The notes under the pieces are model-generated. The model saw only the letters and a list, made by a program, of their open reading frames with translations, was not told the DNA's origin and did not search any database. DNA of 64,000 nt from Roseateles_B sp041905785. Its GTDB lineage: Bacteria > Pseudomonadota > Gammaproteobacteria > Burkholderiales > Burkholderiaceae_C. The stretch lies in contig JAYRKJ010000012.1 in assembly GCA_041905785.1 (NCBI GenBank), forward strand, positions 62,001 to 126,000. The letters run 5' to 3'. Below, in pieces: positions 42,555 to 51,218 of the stretch. Within the stretch, counting starts at the first letter, position 1, and every line of letters begins with the position of its first letter. A program made the position numbers and the translations under genes.

Positions 42555-43169
42555 ATGATCAAGAAACGTTCAATGCTCCTGGGCGCCGCGGGTGTGGCAC
42601 TCGGACTGGCCCTGGCCGGCTGCGATCTGTACAAAGCCGACAAGAGCAGCTTCAAGGGCGTGGACCTGAGCGGCGCCAAGTACGCCCGCGAGCTGCAGTT
42701 GCCCGACATCGACGGCCGCAGCCGCAGCCTGGCTGATTTCAAGGGCAAGGTGGTGGTGGTCTTCTTCGGCTTCACGCAATGCCCGGACGTCTGCCCGACG
42801 ACCATGGCCGAGCTCTCCCAGGTGAAGAAGATGCTGGGCAAGGATGGGGACAAGGTCCAGGGCGTCTTCGTGACGGTGGACCCCGACCGCGACACCCCCG
42901 AGCTGCTCAAGGCCTACCTGGGCAGCTTCGACCCCAGCTTCGTGGCCCTGCGCGGCACGCCCGAGCAGCTCAAGGCGGCGGCGCAGGAGTTCAAGGTCTA
43001 CTACGCCAAGGTGCCCGGCAAGACGCCCGAGACCTACACCATGGACCACACCGCGGCCAGCTTCATCTTCGACACCGAAGGCCGCATCCGCGTCTTCTCC
43101 CGCTATGGCAGCGGGGCCGAGGCGCTGAGTCAGGACATCATGACGTTGCTGGCCGAAGCCAAGCGCTGA
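42555..43169 (+). CDS. SCO1/SenC copper chaperone lipoprotein
   Basis: 204 aa. Lipobox LALAGC, then a thioredoxin-like fold with the copper motif FTQCPDVCPTTM (CxxxC) and the conserved His in TMDHTAASFIFD. It delivers copper to the CuA site of subunit II and ends the oxidase gene series. Confidence 0.95.
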   Translation: MIKKRSMLLGAAGVALGLALAGCDLYKADKSSFKGVDLSGAKYARELQLPDIDGRSRSLADFKGKVVVVFFGFTQCPDVCPTTMAELSQVKKMLGKDGDKVQGVFVTVDPDRDTPELLKAYLGSFDPSFVALRGTPEQLKAAAQEFKVYYAKVPGKTPETYTMDHTAASFIFDTEGRIRVFSRYGSGAEALSQDIMTLLAEAKR

Positions 43170-43322
43170 GTCCGGAGGCGCCTGGCGCGCTCATGGACCG
43201 CCCGGCAGACGTTCGTGAGCGTGGTCGGCCGCTGGGCTGCTTGGCCATGGAACCGATAGGGCCGTAGGGGACTGCTGGCGGCCAGGAGCTGCCGCTCGCA
43301 AACGTCGGCTAAGCTGACGCCT

Positions 43323-43838
43323 ATGTTGACAAGCAGGCCCCCAATCTCTCAACGACATCGCGGTGACAGGCGCTTCTGGCGGCCAGTCGAGGGGCTGTAT
43401 TTTCAGTACCGCCGACCTGAAGACATCGCAGCCACATGTGTGCGCTGTAGCGCTCGTTTTGCGTTCAAGGCCGATCCCGCGAAGACTCACGAGTTCGACC
43501 CACAGTCAGGCGGCTATCGTGTACTGCGTGGTGAGGTCGCTGGAATCATCGCTGGAACCGGGGCATGTGGCGCGTGCGGGAAGATCGTTCGTTCGATTTT
43601 CTGGCCGCAGGCTGCGTATTTTCAGGTGCAGGTTCCAGAAGGCATTGTTTGGGCGTGGAGCGAGCAGCATCTCCCTGCGCTTCGCGCACGAATTGCCGGG
43701 GACAAGACAGAGCTCAGGCGTCTGGTATCCGACAGCTGGGACATGGCCCGGTTCGTCGCGCGCCTGCCTCGTTATGCCGTATCGACCAAGAATCGTGTTC
43801 GCCTGCTAGCAGCACTAGACCGTCTGGCCCGCAGTTGA
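43323..43838 (+). CDS. Hypothetical protein with two CxxC pairs
   Basis: 171 aa, not recognised. It has CVRCSARF and CGACGKI, about 50 residues apart, which may form a zinc ribbon, and a C-terminal basic helical part (LRARIAGDKTELRRLVSDSW). No signal peptide or membrane helix. It is the first gene of a pocket with lower G+C and less biased codon use than its neighbours. Confidence 0.6.
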   Translation: MLTSRPPISQRHRGDRRFWRPVEGLYFQYRRPEDIAATCVRCSARFAFKADPAKTHEFDPQSGGYRVLRGEVAGIIAGTGACGACGKIVRSIFWPQAAYFQVQVPEGIVWAWSEQHLPALRARIAGDKTELRRLVSDSWDMARFVARLPRYAVSTKNRVRLLAALDRLARS

Positions 43839-44127
43839 GTTGACCGTAGATGGCAAGGGCACTCAACGTTCGGCCAAGAACGGAGGGCGGCCTGTGGCAG
43901 CCTTGCCCCCGCTCAGGCGTGGCGACAATGTGGCCTCGCGTCAATTGCAACCCGTGTCGCATTTGTCCGGCTTTTAGTACCATTACCGGGACTGGAGACT
44001 GGGAGAAACCACCGATAAACCATGGGCATGGGAGTACCCTTCGCAATGTTGTTGTGCGTATGGCACCGACGTTATGCAACGGCGTCAGGCTCCCCACAAC
44101 GCATTAACCGCCTTGGTGCCCTCACTG

Positions 44128-44595
44128 ATGAATCTCATTCTTGAGAGAACCACTAGAGTTCCATTCTTCACGGACATGCGTGGCACGCTGCGGGCTCTGG
44201 GAATCGCCGCATCAGACTTCGATTGGTACCTGAGCGACATTGAGACCAACTACAGCGGCGAAGATTTCTCGCCTCAAGACCAATGGATCGAAGGTCATGA
44301 ACTTCATCGCTTGCTCGAACGCAACGAAATCCAATTCATCTGGGCGGTCTTCAGCGCGGTTCCTGTCGGCCATCGACCCACGGTCATTGCGGCCCCATAC
44401 GTTGACGGAAACCCTGATTATTGGGCTGGCTCGGAAGTGCAACCGCAGTTGCCGGGGGCAGTCTTTGAAATTGCGTGCTGGGACAGCAGTGCGACCATCC
44501 TGGTTGGCCTTCCGGCTGTAGCTGAAGCGCGCTTTCTGACGGCCTTTCCGGAAACCGAAACTCTCCAGAGTGCTGTACCACGAAGAACAGTCTAA
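44128..44595 (+). CDS. Hypothetical protein, possible small acidic cytoplasmic protein
   Basis: 155 aa from ATG 44128 (the frame is open back to 44074). It is not recognised. It is acidic with many aromatic residues (DFDWYLSDIETNYSGEDFSP, FIWAVFSAVPVG, YVDGNPDYWAGSEVQPQLPG) and no signal or membrane segment. Acidic, aromatic-rich small orphans are common among toxin-immunity proteins, but no toxin is nearby. Base composition is clearly less GC-rich than around it, which suggests transfer. The 289 bp before it hold no supported gene. Confidence 0.55.
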   Translation: MNLILERTTRVPFFTDMRGTLRALGIAASDFDWYLSDIETNYSGEDFSPQDQWIEGHELHRLLERNEIQFIWAVFSAVPVGHRPTVIAAPYVDGNPDYWAGSEVQPQLPGAVFEIACWDSSATILVGLPAVAEARFLTAFPETETLQSAVPRRTV

Positions 44596-44741
44596 TCGAG
44601 ATATTCAGCGGGATCCCGTCGGCAAGCAGCCGCTCGCGGCGCCGCCTCAACGTTGAATGCCCGCTCCTCTGCAGCGAATTCGCCAAATCGTAGAGCCGCT
44701 CCGGGTCGAAAGCAGCCAAGCTCGCCCATACTGCCTTATGC

Positions 44742-44765
44742 AAAAGGGCCCCTCGCAAGGGGCCC
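44742..44765 (-). terminator. Rho-independent terminator of rpoH
   Basis: An 8-bp GC stem (GGGCCCCT / AGGGGCCC) with a 4-nt loop. On the minus strand it is followed by TTTT. It lies 26 bp after the rpoH stop. Confidence 0.85.
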
Positions 44766-44791
44766 AGTCATTGGCACGGAAGGATGGCAGA

Positions 44792-45706
44792 TCAGGCCGC
44801 TTCGCTCAGCGCCTTCTTCATCTTCTTCATCGCCGCCACCTCGATCTGGCGGATGCGTTCGGCGCTGACGCCGTACTCGGCGGCCAGCTCGTGCAGGGTC
44901 ATGCCGCCGGAGGCGTCGTCGTTGACCTTGAGCCAGCGCTCCTCGACGATGCGGCGGCTGCGGTCATCCAGCACCGCCAGGGCGCGGGTGATGCCGTCGC
45001 CGGCCATCTGGTCGCGGCCCCGGGCTTCCAGCACGCGGGTCGGCTCCTGGGCCTCGTCGGCCAGGTAGGCGATGGGGGCGAAGCTCTCGCCGTCCTCGTC
45101 CGTCTGCGGTTCCAGCGCAATGTCACCACCGGCCAGGCGCGTCTCCATTTCCAGGACTTCTTCGCGCTTGACGTTCAACTCGCGGGCCACGCGCTCGATC
45201 TCGGCTTCGCTGAGGGTGCTGCGCTGCACATCGCCGTCCACGGCCTCGCCCTTCAGGCTGTGCTTCATGGAGCGCAGATTGAAGAAAAGCTTGCGCTGGG
45301 CCTTGGTGGTCGCCACCTTGACCATGCGCCAGTTGCGCAGGATGTACTCGTGGATCTCGGCCTTGATCCAGTGCATGGCATAGGACACCAGGCGCACGCC
45401 CTGCTCGGGGTCGTAGCGCTTGACGGCCTTCATCAGGCCCACATTGCCTTCCTGGATCAGGTCGCCCTGAGGCAGGCCGTAGCCCAGGTACTGGCGGGAG
45501 ATGGAGACGACCAGGCGCAGGTGCGACAGCACCAGACGCCCCGCGGCCTCCAGATCACCCTGCTCACGCAGGCGGCGGGCGAAACCCTGCTCTTCCTCGG
45601 GGGTGAGCAGGGGCATGCGGTTCACGGCAGAGATATACGCGTCCAGATTGCCCAGCGATGGGAGCAGGGCCCAGGGATCGCGAACAGTCAGTGCTTGGTT
45701 GGACAT
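44792..45706 (-). CDS. rpoH: RNA polymerase heat-shock sigma factor RpoH (sigma-32)
   Basis: 304 aa from the ATG at 45706 (SNQALTVRDPWALL follows; the frame is open 45 bp more). Region 2: LVLSHLRLVVSISRQYLGYG, LPQGDLIQEGNVGLMKAVKR and VRLVSYAMHWIKAEIHEY. The RpoH box QRKLFFNLR follows, and region 4 carries the helix-turn-helix MTLHELAAEYGVSAERIRQI. It directs heat-shock transcription. A perfect CIRCE operator lies 50 bp before the start, so HrcA repression is expected. Confidence 0.96.
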   Translation of the reverse strand: MSNQALTVRDPWALLPSLGNLDAYISAVNRMPLLTPEEEQGFARRLREQGDLEAAGRLVLSHLRLVVSISRQYLGYGLPQGDLIQEGNVGLMKAVKRYDPEQGVRLVSYAMHWIKAEIHEYILRNWRMVKVATTKAQRKLFFNLRSMKHSLKGEAVDGDVQRSTLSEAEIERVARELNVKREEVLEMETRLAGGDIALEPQTDEDGESFAPIAYLADEAQEPTRVLEARGRDQMAGDGITRALAVLDDRSRRIVEERWLKVNDDASGGMTLHELAAEYGVSAERIRQIEVAAMKKMKKALSEAA

Positions 45707-45756
45707 GGATGGTTCTCGCTTTCGGTAAAGCCATGGCCGGCTTTGACCCATTCATA

Positions 45757-45783
45757 TTAGCACTCAATCAAGAGGAGTGCTAA
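45757..45783 (-). promoter_or_regulatory. CIRCE element (HrcA operator) over the rpoH promoter
   Basis: A perfect TTAGCACTC-N9-GAGTGCTAA inverted repeat, the HrcA-binding consensus. On the minus strand a promoter fits within it: TTAGCA (plus 45778-45783) as -35 and TAATAT (plus 45754-45759) as -10, 18 bp apart, so bound HrcA would block RNA polymerase. Confidence 0.93.
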
Positions 45784-45828
45784 TTGCGCCTATTGTCTGT
45801 CCAAGTCACTGATTTTTAAGGAATTTCC

Positions 45829-46329
45829 TCAGTCTATCAGGCCGAAATCCGGGCTGGCGATCATGGCTTCGATGTCCAGCAGGATCAGCATGCGGTCGTT
45901 GACCGTGCCCAGGCCGGTGACGAAACGGGTGTCGATGGCCGAGCCTACCTCGGGGGCCTGGCGGATGGCGGCGCGGCTCATCTCCAGCACGTCGGAGACC
46001 GAGTCCACCACCATGCCCACCACGCGGCCGACCACGTTCAGCACGATGACCACGGTGAAGGCATTGGTCTCGGCCTCACAGCCCAGGCGCAGGCGCATGT
46101 CCACGATGGGCACGATGACGCCGCGCAGATTGACCACGCCCTTGACGAAGCTGGGGGCGTGGGCGATGCGGGTCGGGGCTTCGTAGGAGCGGATTTCCTG
46201 CACCTTGAGGATGTCGATCCCATACTCTTCCGCACCGATGCGGAAGGTCAGGAATTGCTGCACGGCAGCCGGCTTGTCGGCTTCCATCAGGGCGGTTCCA
46301 GAAACGGGAGCGAGTTCAGTCGAAGTCAT
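45829..46329 (-). CDS. cheW: Chemotaxis coupling protein CheW
   Basis: 166 aa. CheW fold: QFLTFRIGAEEYGIDILKVQ, EIRSY, FVKGVVNLRGVIVPIVDMRL and LILLDIEAMIAS. It links chemoreceptors to CheA kinases. No cheA or cheY is directly beside it, so it may serve the chemoreceptor in this window or the ChpA-type system. Confidence 0.94.
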   Translation of the reverse strand: MTSTELAPVSGTALMEADKPAAVQQFLTFRIGAEEYGIDILKVQEIRSYEAPTRIAHAPSFVKGVVNLRGVIVPIVDMRLRLGCEAETNAFTVVIVLNVVGRVVGMVVDSVSDVLEMSRAAIRQAPEVGSAIDTRFVTGLGTVNDRMLILLDIEAMIASPDFGLID

Positions 46330-46484
46330 GGACGTTGTTCTCGAAGCGATAGGGGCGAGGGCACCCCCGGCCGGCTATTGTGCACAGACCGCAGGCGGTC
46401 CAGGCAAGGGAAGTGTGCCGCCGTGCGACGCAATGCGCGCTCTTCAGGGGAAGTGCCCGCCTGCCCCGGGGTCTTTGCTGCCAA

Positions 46485-49400
46485 TCAGCCGTGATCGCTT
46501 CCCTCAAGCGGCTGGGTGGGCTCGAACAAGGCATCCAGCTCGGCCAGCAGCCCCTGCATGTCCAGCGGTTTGGTGAGGTAGCCCCGGACGCCCAGGCCCT
46601 GGGCGGCAGCCTGCTGCTCGGGCAGGGCGTTGGCGGAGACCACCAGCACCGGCAGGTCGGCCAGAGCAGGCTCGCTGCGCAGCTGGCGCAGGACGTCCAG
46701 GCCGTCCATGTCGGGCAGCTGCATGTCCAGCAGCAGCAGGTCCGGGCGCTGCCTGCGCAGGGCCGCCAGGCCGCTGCGGCCGTCTTCGCACAGCTCGCAG
46801 TGCAGGGACGGGCGCTGCGCCAGCATGGCCAGCATCAGCTCCGCATTGACGGGGTTGTCCTCGATGTAGAGCAGCGTCCGCTGCTGCGCGTAGCTGCGCC
46901 GGGCGATGCCGGGGAGCGCGCTGGCGGCTGCCTGCGGCGGCTCGGCCACGGGCAGGCGCAGCACGAAGCAGGCGCCCTCGCCGGCCGGGGCCTCATAGTC
47001 CAGGCTGCCGCCCATCAGTTCGGCCAGCCGGCGCGAGATCACCAGGCCAATGCCCGTGCCCTCAATGCCGCTGCCCTCCTGGCCCAGACGGTTGAAGGGC
47101 TGGAAGAGCTGGGCCTGCTGCTGGGGGCTCAGCCCCGGCCCCTCGTCCAGCACGCGGATTTGCACGTGGCCGGGCGCCGGGAGCTGGCTGAGCACCCGCA
47201 CGGCGCCGCCGTGCCGGTTGTACTTGATGGCATTGCTGAGCAGATTGCTGAGCACCTGCTTCAGCCGCGTGGCATCCGCCAGCACCCAGCGGGCCTGCGG
47301 CGCCAGGTGCAGCTCGATGCGCACGTCCTGCAACTGCGACTGGCCCTGCAGCAGGGCGGTCACTTCCTGCAGCAGGGCCGGCAGGTCCTGCCGGTCCGGG
47401 CTCAGCCGCAGCGCGCCAGACTCGATGCGCGACAGGTCCAGGGTGTCGTTGATCATTTCCAGCAGATGCCAGCCGGCCTGCTGGATCTGCCGGGTCCAGT
47501 CCTGCTGGTGCTGCGACAGCGGCGGCTGGCCCTCCAGGCCCAGCAGCTGCGCGAAGCCCAGCATGGCGTTGAGCGGCGTGCGCAGTTCGTGGCTCATGCG
47601 CGAGAGGAACTCGTTCTTCGCGGCGTTGGCCGCCTCGGCGGCCTCGCGCGCACGTTCCAGATCCTGCAGGCGGCGCTGGTCGCCGATGTCCTCGACCACG
47701 CCCAGCAGGCTGTAGGGCTGGCCATCCTCATCGCGCAGCACGCTGACCAGGACGCGCACCTCGACCACGCCGGCGTCGCGGCGCAGGTAGCGCTTGATGC
47801 GCTGGTAGCTGCTGAACTCGCCGCGCAGCAGGGCCTGCGCCAGCCGCCCGTCCTGCTCGCGGTCCTCGGGATGCGTCAGGTCCAGGGTGCGGCGTCCCAG
47901 CAGCGCGGCCAACGGGTAGCCCACCATGTCGCAAAAGCGGGGGTTGGCCTCGCGGATGGCCCCGTCCAGCTCGGTGAAGACGATGCCGATGGGCGCGTGC
48001 TCGAAGATGTTGCTGAAGCGCCGCTCGCGGTCCTTCAATGCGGCAGTGGCGCGTTCGCGCTCGGCGATCTCATGCAGCAGGGCGGTGGTGCGGTCCCGCA
48101 CCAGGCCTTGAACCGTGCTGGTGCGGCCGGTGACGCTCAGCAGCAGCGCGCCGAGCAAGGCGGTGCTGAACAAGGCCACGACCACGAAGGGCAGGCTGCT
48201 GGCGCTCGCCTGCGTGCCCAGGTCGTTGCGCGGCATGTAGGCGGCCAGCGTCCAGCGCCGGCCGGCGAAGTCGATCTGGATCTCCCGCTGCGGCAGATCG
48301 GCGCCCCTGCCGGCACAGCCGCTGGCGCCGGCAAGCTGGCGCGGCGCGGGCTCGCTGTGGTCCAGCAGGCACAAGAGCAGGCCCTTGGCCGAGTGCGGCA
48401 CCTGGCTCAGCAGCAGGTCGGGCCGCAGCGTGGTGAAGACGGCACCCGCAGGCCCGGGGGCGGACGGCGAGCCGGCCGGACGCACGGCACGGTAGACCAC
48501 CACGCCCAAGGTCGGCTGCGCATACTGGCTGAGCATGAAGGCCGCGCTGGCCACCGGCTGCTGGCCGTCCAGGGCCGTCAGCAAGGCCTGGCGGGCGTCC
48601 GGCACGCTCAGCACGTTGGTGCCCAGCGCGGCTCGATTGGCCTGCTGAGGCTCGATATGGCGGATTACGACCATGGCCTCCTCGGCCGGCGGTCTCAGGT
48701 CGCCTGGGCGCTGCCGGTCATGGCTGCGAAAGCCAGTCAGCCCGTCGCGCGCAGCCGTTTCGTCAAGCCCTGGGGCGTCGTGGCGCGCAACGCGGGCGGC
48801 GTAGCCGAGGGCGCTGACCGTCGGCGTTAGCCATGGGCTGGCCACCTGACGAAAGGCCTGCTGCCCCATGCCGGGCGCCTGCTCCAGCTGCAGTGCCAGG
48901 GCCTGCACCGGCACCAGGGGCTGCACAATGGCCTGTCTGCCGGAGGCCAGCAGGGCGTCGGCCTCGCGCTCGAAGGCATTGCGCGCCGCCTCGTAGTTCC
49001 AGGACTGGACCAGCTGGGTGCCATAGGACATCAGCAGCGTGGCCAGCAGCAGCGGCAGGGCGACGTTGAGCCGGCGAGGGGCCCAGATGGCATGCGGCCG
49101 ACCGATCAGGCACAGCAGGAGCGGCGCGCCGATCAGCACGCCCAGGGCGTCGCCCATCCACCAGGACAGCCAGCTGTCCAGGGCCTGATCGGGCGCCAGC
49201 GCGCCGCTGCTGCGCAGGGTCAGGGTGGCGACCGTGGCACTGATCAGGCCGGCCAGCCCGGCTCCCAGGGTGTTGAAACGCAGCAGATCCCAGGGCTCCA
49301 CCAGCACCAGGGTGCCGGGCAGGGCACGGCGGATCAGCCATGTCCCGACCATGGCCTGCAGCATGGCGCCCGTGCCGATCAGGGCAGCGCTGAACCAGGA

Positions 49401-49658
49401 CATCATGCCGCGCTCGTGACCCAGCACCAGATTGAGCAGCAGCGAACCCAGCAGCACGCCGGGACTCGCCCGCAGCCCCCAGCACAGCAAGGCCGCCAGC
49501 GCCACGCCGGCGGACGGGAACAGGGGGATGGCGTAGTTGGGCGCCATCGCCAGCTTCAGGCTCAGCAGGCCGACGCCGGCGTAGCCCAGGGTCAGCGCCA
49601 GGATGCGCCAGAGCGTCCGGGGCAGGTCCGGCGTGAGAGCGGCGGGCGTCAAGCGCAT
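46485..49658 (-). CDS. Hybrid sensor histidine kinase with MASE1 membrane sensor
   Basis: 1057 aa. About residues 15-200: MASE1-type helical bundle (LLSLKLAMAPNYAIPLFPSA, WWMGDALGVLIGAPLLLCLI). About 205-470: periplasmic CHASE-like domain. A membrane helix near 490-512 (FVVVALFSTALLGALLLSV) follows. PAS about 545-660 (FEHAPIGIVFTELDGAIREA). HisKA with phospho-acceptor His in SHELRTPLNAMLG (about 686). HATPase with VLSNLLSNAIKYNRHGG, DEGPGLS and GTGIGLVIS. C-terminal receiver (about 925-1045) with IEDN, LLLDMQLPDMDG and TKPLD. The signal and the output partner are unknown. It lies 22 bp after the LysR gene on the same strand. Confidence 0.92.
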   Translation of the reverse strand: MRLTPAALTPDLPRTLWRILALTLGYAGVGLLSLKLAMAPNYAIPLFPSAGVALAALLCWGLRASPGVLLGSLLLNLVLGHERGMMSWFSAALIGTGAMLQAMVGTWLIRRALPGTLVLVEPWDLLRFNTLGAGLAGLISATVATLTLRSSGALAPDQALDSWLSWWMGDALGVLIGAPLLLCLIGRPHAIWAPRRLNVALPLLLATLLMSYGTQLVQSWNYEAARNAFEREADALLASGRQAIVQPLVPVQALALQLEQAPGMGQQAFRQVASPWLTPTVSALGYAARVARHDAPGLDETAARDGLTGFRSHDRQRPGDLRPPAEEAMVVIRHIEPQQANRAALGTNVLSVPDARQALLTALDGQQPVASAAFMLSQYAQPTLGVVVYRAVRPAGSPSAPGPAGAVFTTLRPDLLLSQVPHSAKGLLLCLLDHSEPAPRQLAGASGCAGRGADLPQREIQIDFAGRRWTLAAYMPRNDLGTQASASSLPFVVVALFSTALLGALLLSVTGRTSTVQGLVRDRTTALLHEIAERERATAALKDRERRFSNIFEHAPIGIVFTELDGAIREANPRFCDMVGYPLAALLGRRTLDLTHPEDREQDGRLAQALLRGEFSSYQRIKRYLRRDAGVVEVRVLVSVLRDEDGQPYSLLGVVEDIGDQRRLQDLERAREAAEAANAAKNEFLSRMSHELRTPLNAMLGFAQLLGLEGQPPLSQHQQDWTRQIQQAGWHLLEMINDTLDLSRIESGALRLSPDRQDLPALLQEVTALLQGQSQLQDVRIELHLAPQARWVLADATRLKQVLSNLLSNAIKYNRHGGAVRVLSQLPAPGHVQIRVLDEGPGLSPQQQAQLFQPFNRLGQEGSGIEGTGIGLVISRRLAELMGGSLDYEAPAGEGACFVLRLPVAEPPQAAASALPGIARRSYAQQRTLLYIEDNPVNAELMLAMLAQRPSLHCELCEDGRSGLAALRRQRPDLLLLDMQLPDMDGLDVLRQLRSEPALADLPVLVVSANALPEQQAAAQGLGVRGYLTKPLDMQGLLAELDALFEPTQPLEGSDHG

Positions 49659-49680
49659 GGCGGCCAGGCTGCAGGCAGGC

Positions 49681-50583
49681 TCAGCCCGCGCCGTGGCGCT
49701 GAATGTCCTGGATGACCGTGCTCAGGGCGTCGGCGGCGAAGCGCGTCTTGGGCAGATCGGCGGCGCGTCGATGCGCGACCAGGTACAACTCGGCCTGCGC
49801 CGCCGGCCCCAGCGAGATGTCCAGCCTGATCAGCCCGTTGATGAGCGCGTGTTCGTGCGGCGCAACGGCCATGACCATGGCCCCGACGCCGGCACGGCAG
49901 GCGGCGACCTGCACCAGGTAGTCATCGGAGCTGAACACGGGACGGAAGTCCGGCATCGCGGCGGCCAGCGCCTGGTTGACCTGCATGTGCTCGTAGGGCG
50001 GAGCCCAGACGATCCAGTCGATCTCGTCCAAGCGCGGCTTGGCCGGCAGCTGCTGGGCATAGTCGGGGCTGGCGTAGGCGGCGACAGGGCAGCGCAGCTC
50101 CGCCAGGATCAGCAGCTCCTCGGAGTTGGGGCGCAGAACGCGCAGCGACATGTCGGCCTCGCCGCGCGCCAGGTTCAGGGTCTCGACGCCCGACAGCACT
50201 TCCAGCTGCAGCCCCGGTGCCGTGCGGCGAAGCTGGGCGGCCAGGGGCGCCAGCAGTTCGAAGGCGATGCCCGGCGGTGCGGCGATGCGGATCTTGCCCT
50301 CGAACCGATGCGCCGGCCGCATCAGGCGGGCCTCAGCCTCCTGCGCCCATTCGGCCATGCGCTGAGCCGCAGGCAGGAGGCGGATGCCGGCAGCCGTGAG
50401 TTCGCAGCCCTGGGCGCGGCGGCGCACCAGCGGCTCGCCCACGATGTCTTCCAGTTCGGCCAGTCGGCGGCTGACGGTAGCCTGCCCCAGCTGCAAGCCG
50501 CGGGCGGCATTGCTCACGCTGCCCCCTTCGGCGACGGCCAGGAACAGCCGGATGTCTTCCCAACTCAGCGGTCTATTTGCCAT
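49681..50583 (-). CDS. LysR-family transcriptional regulator
   Basis: 300 aa. N-terminal helix-turn-helix (FLAVAEGGSVSNAARGLQLG, QATVSRRLAELEDIVGEPLV) and a C-terminal periplasmic-binding-like effector domain (IRIAAPPGIAFELLAPLAAQ). Divergent from the LuxR-type gene with 100 bp between starts, so either protein could control that promoter region, where an 11-bp inverted repeat is seen. The target may be the kinase gene or the biosynthetic cluster. Confidence 0.93.
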   Translation of the reverse strand: MANRPLSWEDIRLFLAVAEGGSVSNAARGLQLGQATVSRRLAELEDIVGEPLVRRRAQGCELTAAGIRLLPAAQRMAEWAQEAEARLMRPAHRFEGKIRIAAPPGIAFELLAPLAAQLRRTAPGLQLEVLSGVETLNLARGEADMSLRVLRPNSEELLILAELRCPVAAYASPDYAQQLPAKPRLDEIDWIVWAPPYEHMQVNQALAAAMPDFRPVFSSDDYLVQVAACRAGVGAMVMAVAPHEHALINGLIRLDISLGPAAQAELYLVAHRRAADLPKTRFAADALSTVIQDIQRHGAG

Positions 50584-50600
50584 CGAAGGTTCCGGAAATG

Positions 50601-50655
50601 GATGGTCCCATGAGAATTTAGTGTATTGCCGCGCTCAAGGACGAATGGGACGATC
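50601..50655. promoter_or_regulatory. 11-bp inverted repeat between lysR and the LuxR-type gene
   Basis: GATGGTCCCAT (50601-50611) and ATGGGACGATC (50645-50655) are inverted copies with one mismatch, 33 nt apart, in the divergent promoter region. It is AT-richer between the arms (GAGAATTTAGTGTATTG). This is a candidate binding site for the LysR protein. Confidence 0.5.
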
Positions 50656-50683
50656 CGCACAACTTTTCAGCAGGACCGCCACC

Positions 50684-50974
50684 ATGATCGCCGACACCCT
50701 TGCTCACACCTTCCCGCACCGCCTGCCGCAACCGCCGCGGCCGCCCATGCCCAGCTTCGAGCCGCTGACACCCCGCGAGCTCGAGGTACTGCAGTGGGTC
50801 TCCTCGGGCAAGTCCAATGCGGAGATCAGCATGGTGCTGGGCATCAGCGTGTGCACGGTGCGCGTGCACATCCAGAGCATCTTCAACAAGCTGCCGGCCA
50901 ACAACCGCACCCACGCCGCCGCGCGTGGTGCCCAATTGGGGCTGATCGATTTCGGTGCACCGCTGCATACATGA
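50684..50974 (+). CDS. Single-domain LuxR/GerE-type DNA-binding regulator
   Basis: 96 aa from ATG 50684 (IADTLAHTFPHRLPQP follows). Only a GerE helix-turn-helix is present: LTPRELEVLQWVSSGKSNAE, ISMVLGISVCTVRVHIQSIF and NKLPANNRTHAAARGAQLGL. There is no receiver and no acyl-homoserine-lactone domain. It sits directly before the split di-haem operon and is the best candidate for binding the two ACTAG dyads. A GC hairpin follows at 50983-51007 without a T-run. Confidence 0.85.
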   Translation: MIADTLAHTFPHRLPQPPRPPMPSFEPLTPRELEVLQWVSSGKSNAEISMVLGISVCTVRVHIQSIFNKLPANNRTHAAARGAQLGLIDFGAPLHT

Positions 50975-51102
50975 ACGAGCGCCGGCCCGCTGCGTGTCGG
51001 CGGGCCGTTCGTGTGACCTCAGTATGAAACCAGGGCGCCCGCCATGCTTGCATGTGCGGGCGTCATCACGTTTGCGGAGCATTCGGCGAGCGCCTCAGAA
51101 GG

Positions 51103-51120
51103 ACTAGCGGCAGCGCTAGT
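51103..51120 (+). promoter_or_regulatory. Dyad operator ACTAG-N8-CTAGT, copy 1 (split di-haem operon)
   Basis: ACTAGCGGCAGCGCTAGT, 18 bp. TATTG follows exactly 10 bp after it and a promoter fits downstream (TTGGCG at 51133-51138, AACAAT at 51155-51160, 16-bp gap). The same dyad with the same spacing to TATTG is found at 55602-55619. This placement supports the coding start at 51219 rather than 51159. Confidence 0.7.
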
Positions 51121-51218
51121 GCTGACCGACTATTGGCGCGATCGGCGCGCTCGGAACAATGCCAGCCTGTACCAACTACGGTGCGGCATGTCGGCGGAGG
51201 CCGGCGTCCTCCCACGTG

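Noticed and set aside
43850..44107. Possible 85-codon gene in the AT-richer pocket
   Set aside because: No ribosome site, mixed low-complexity content and overlap with an equally weak minus-strand frame; no support for either.
44050..44110. Possible integron attC-like site (GTTATGC and TTAACC words)
   Set aside because: The core words do not fit the GTTRRRY consensus and no paired arms or integrase are seen.
50983..51007. GC hairpin after the LuxR-type gene as a terminator
   Set aside because: The 8-bp stem is real, but no T-run follows and the loop is 9 nt; not listed as a terminator.
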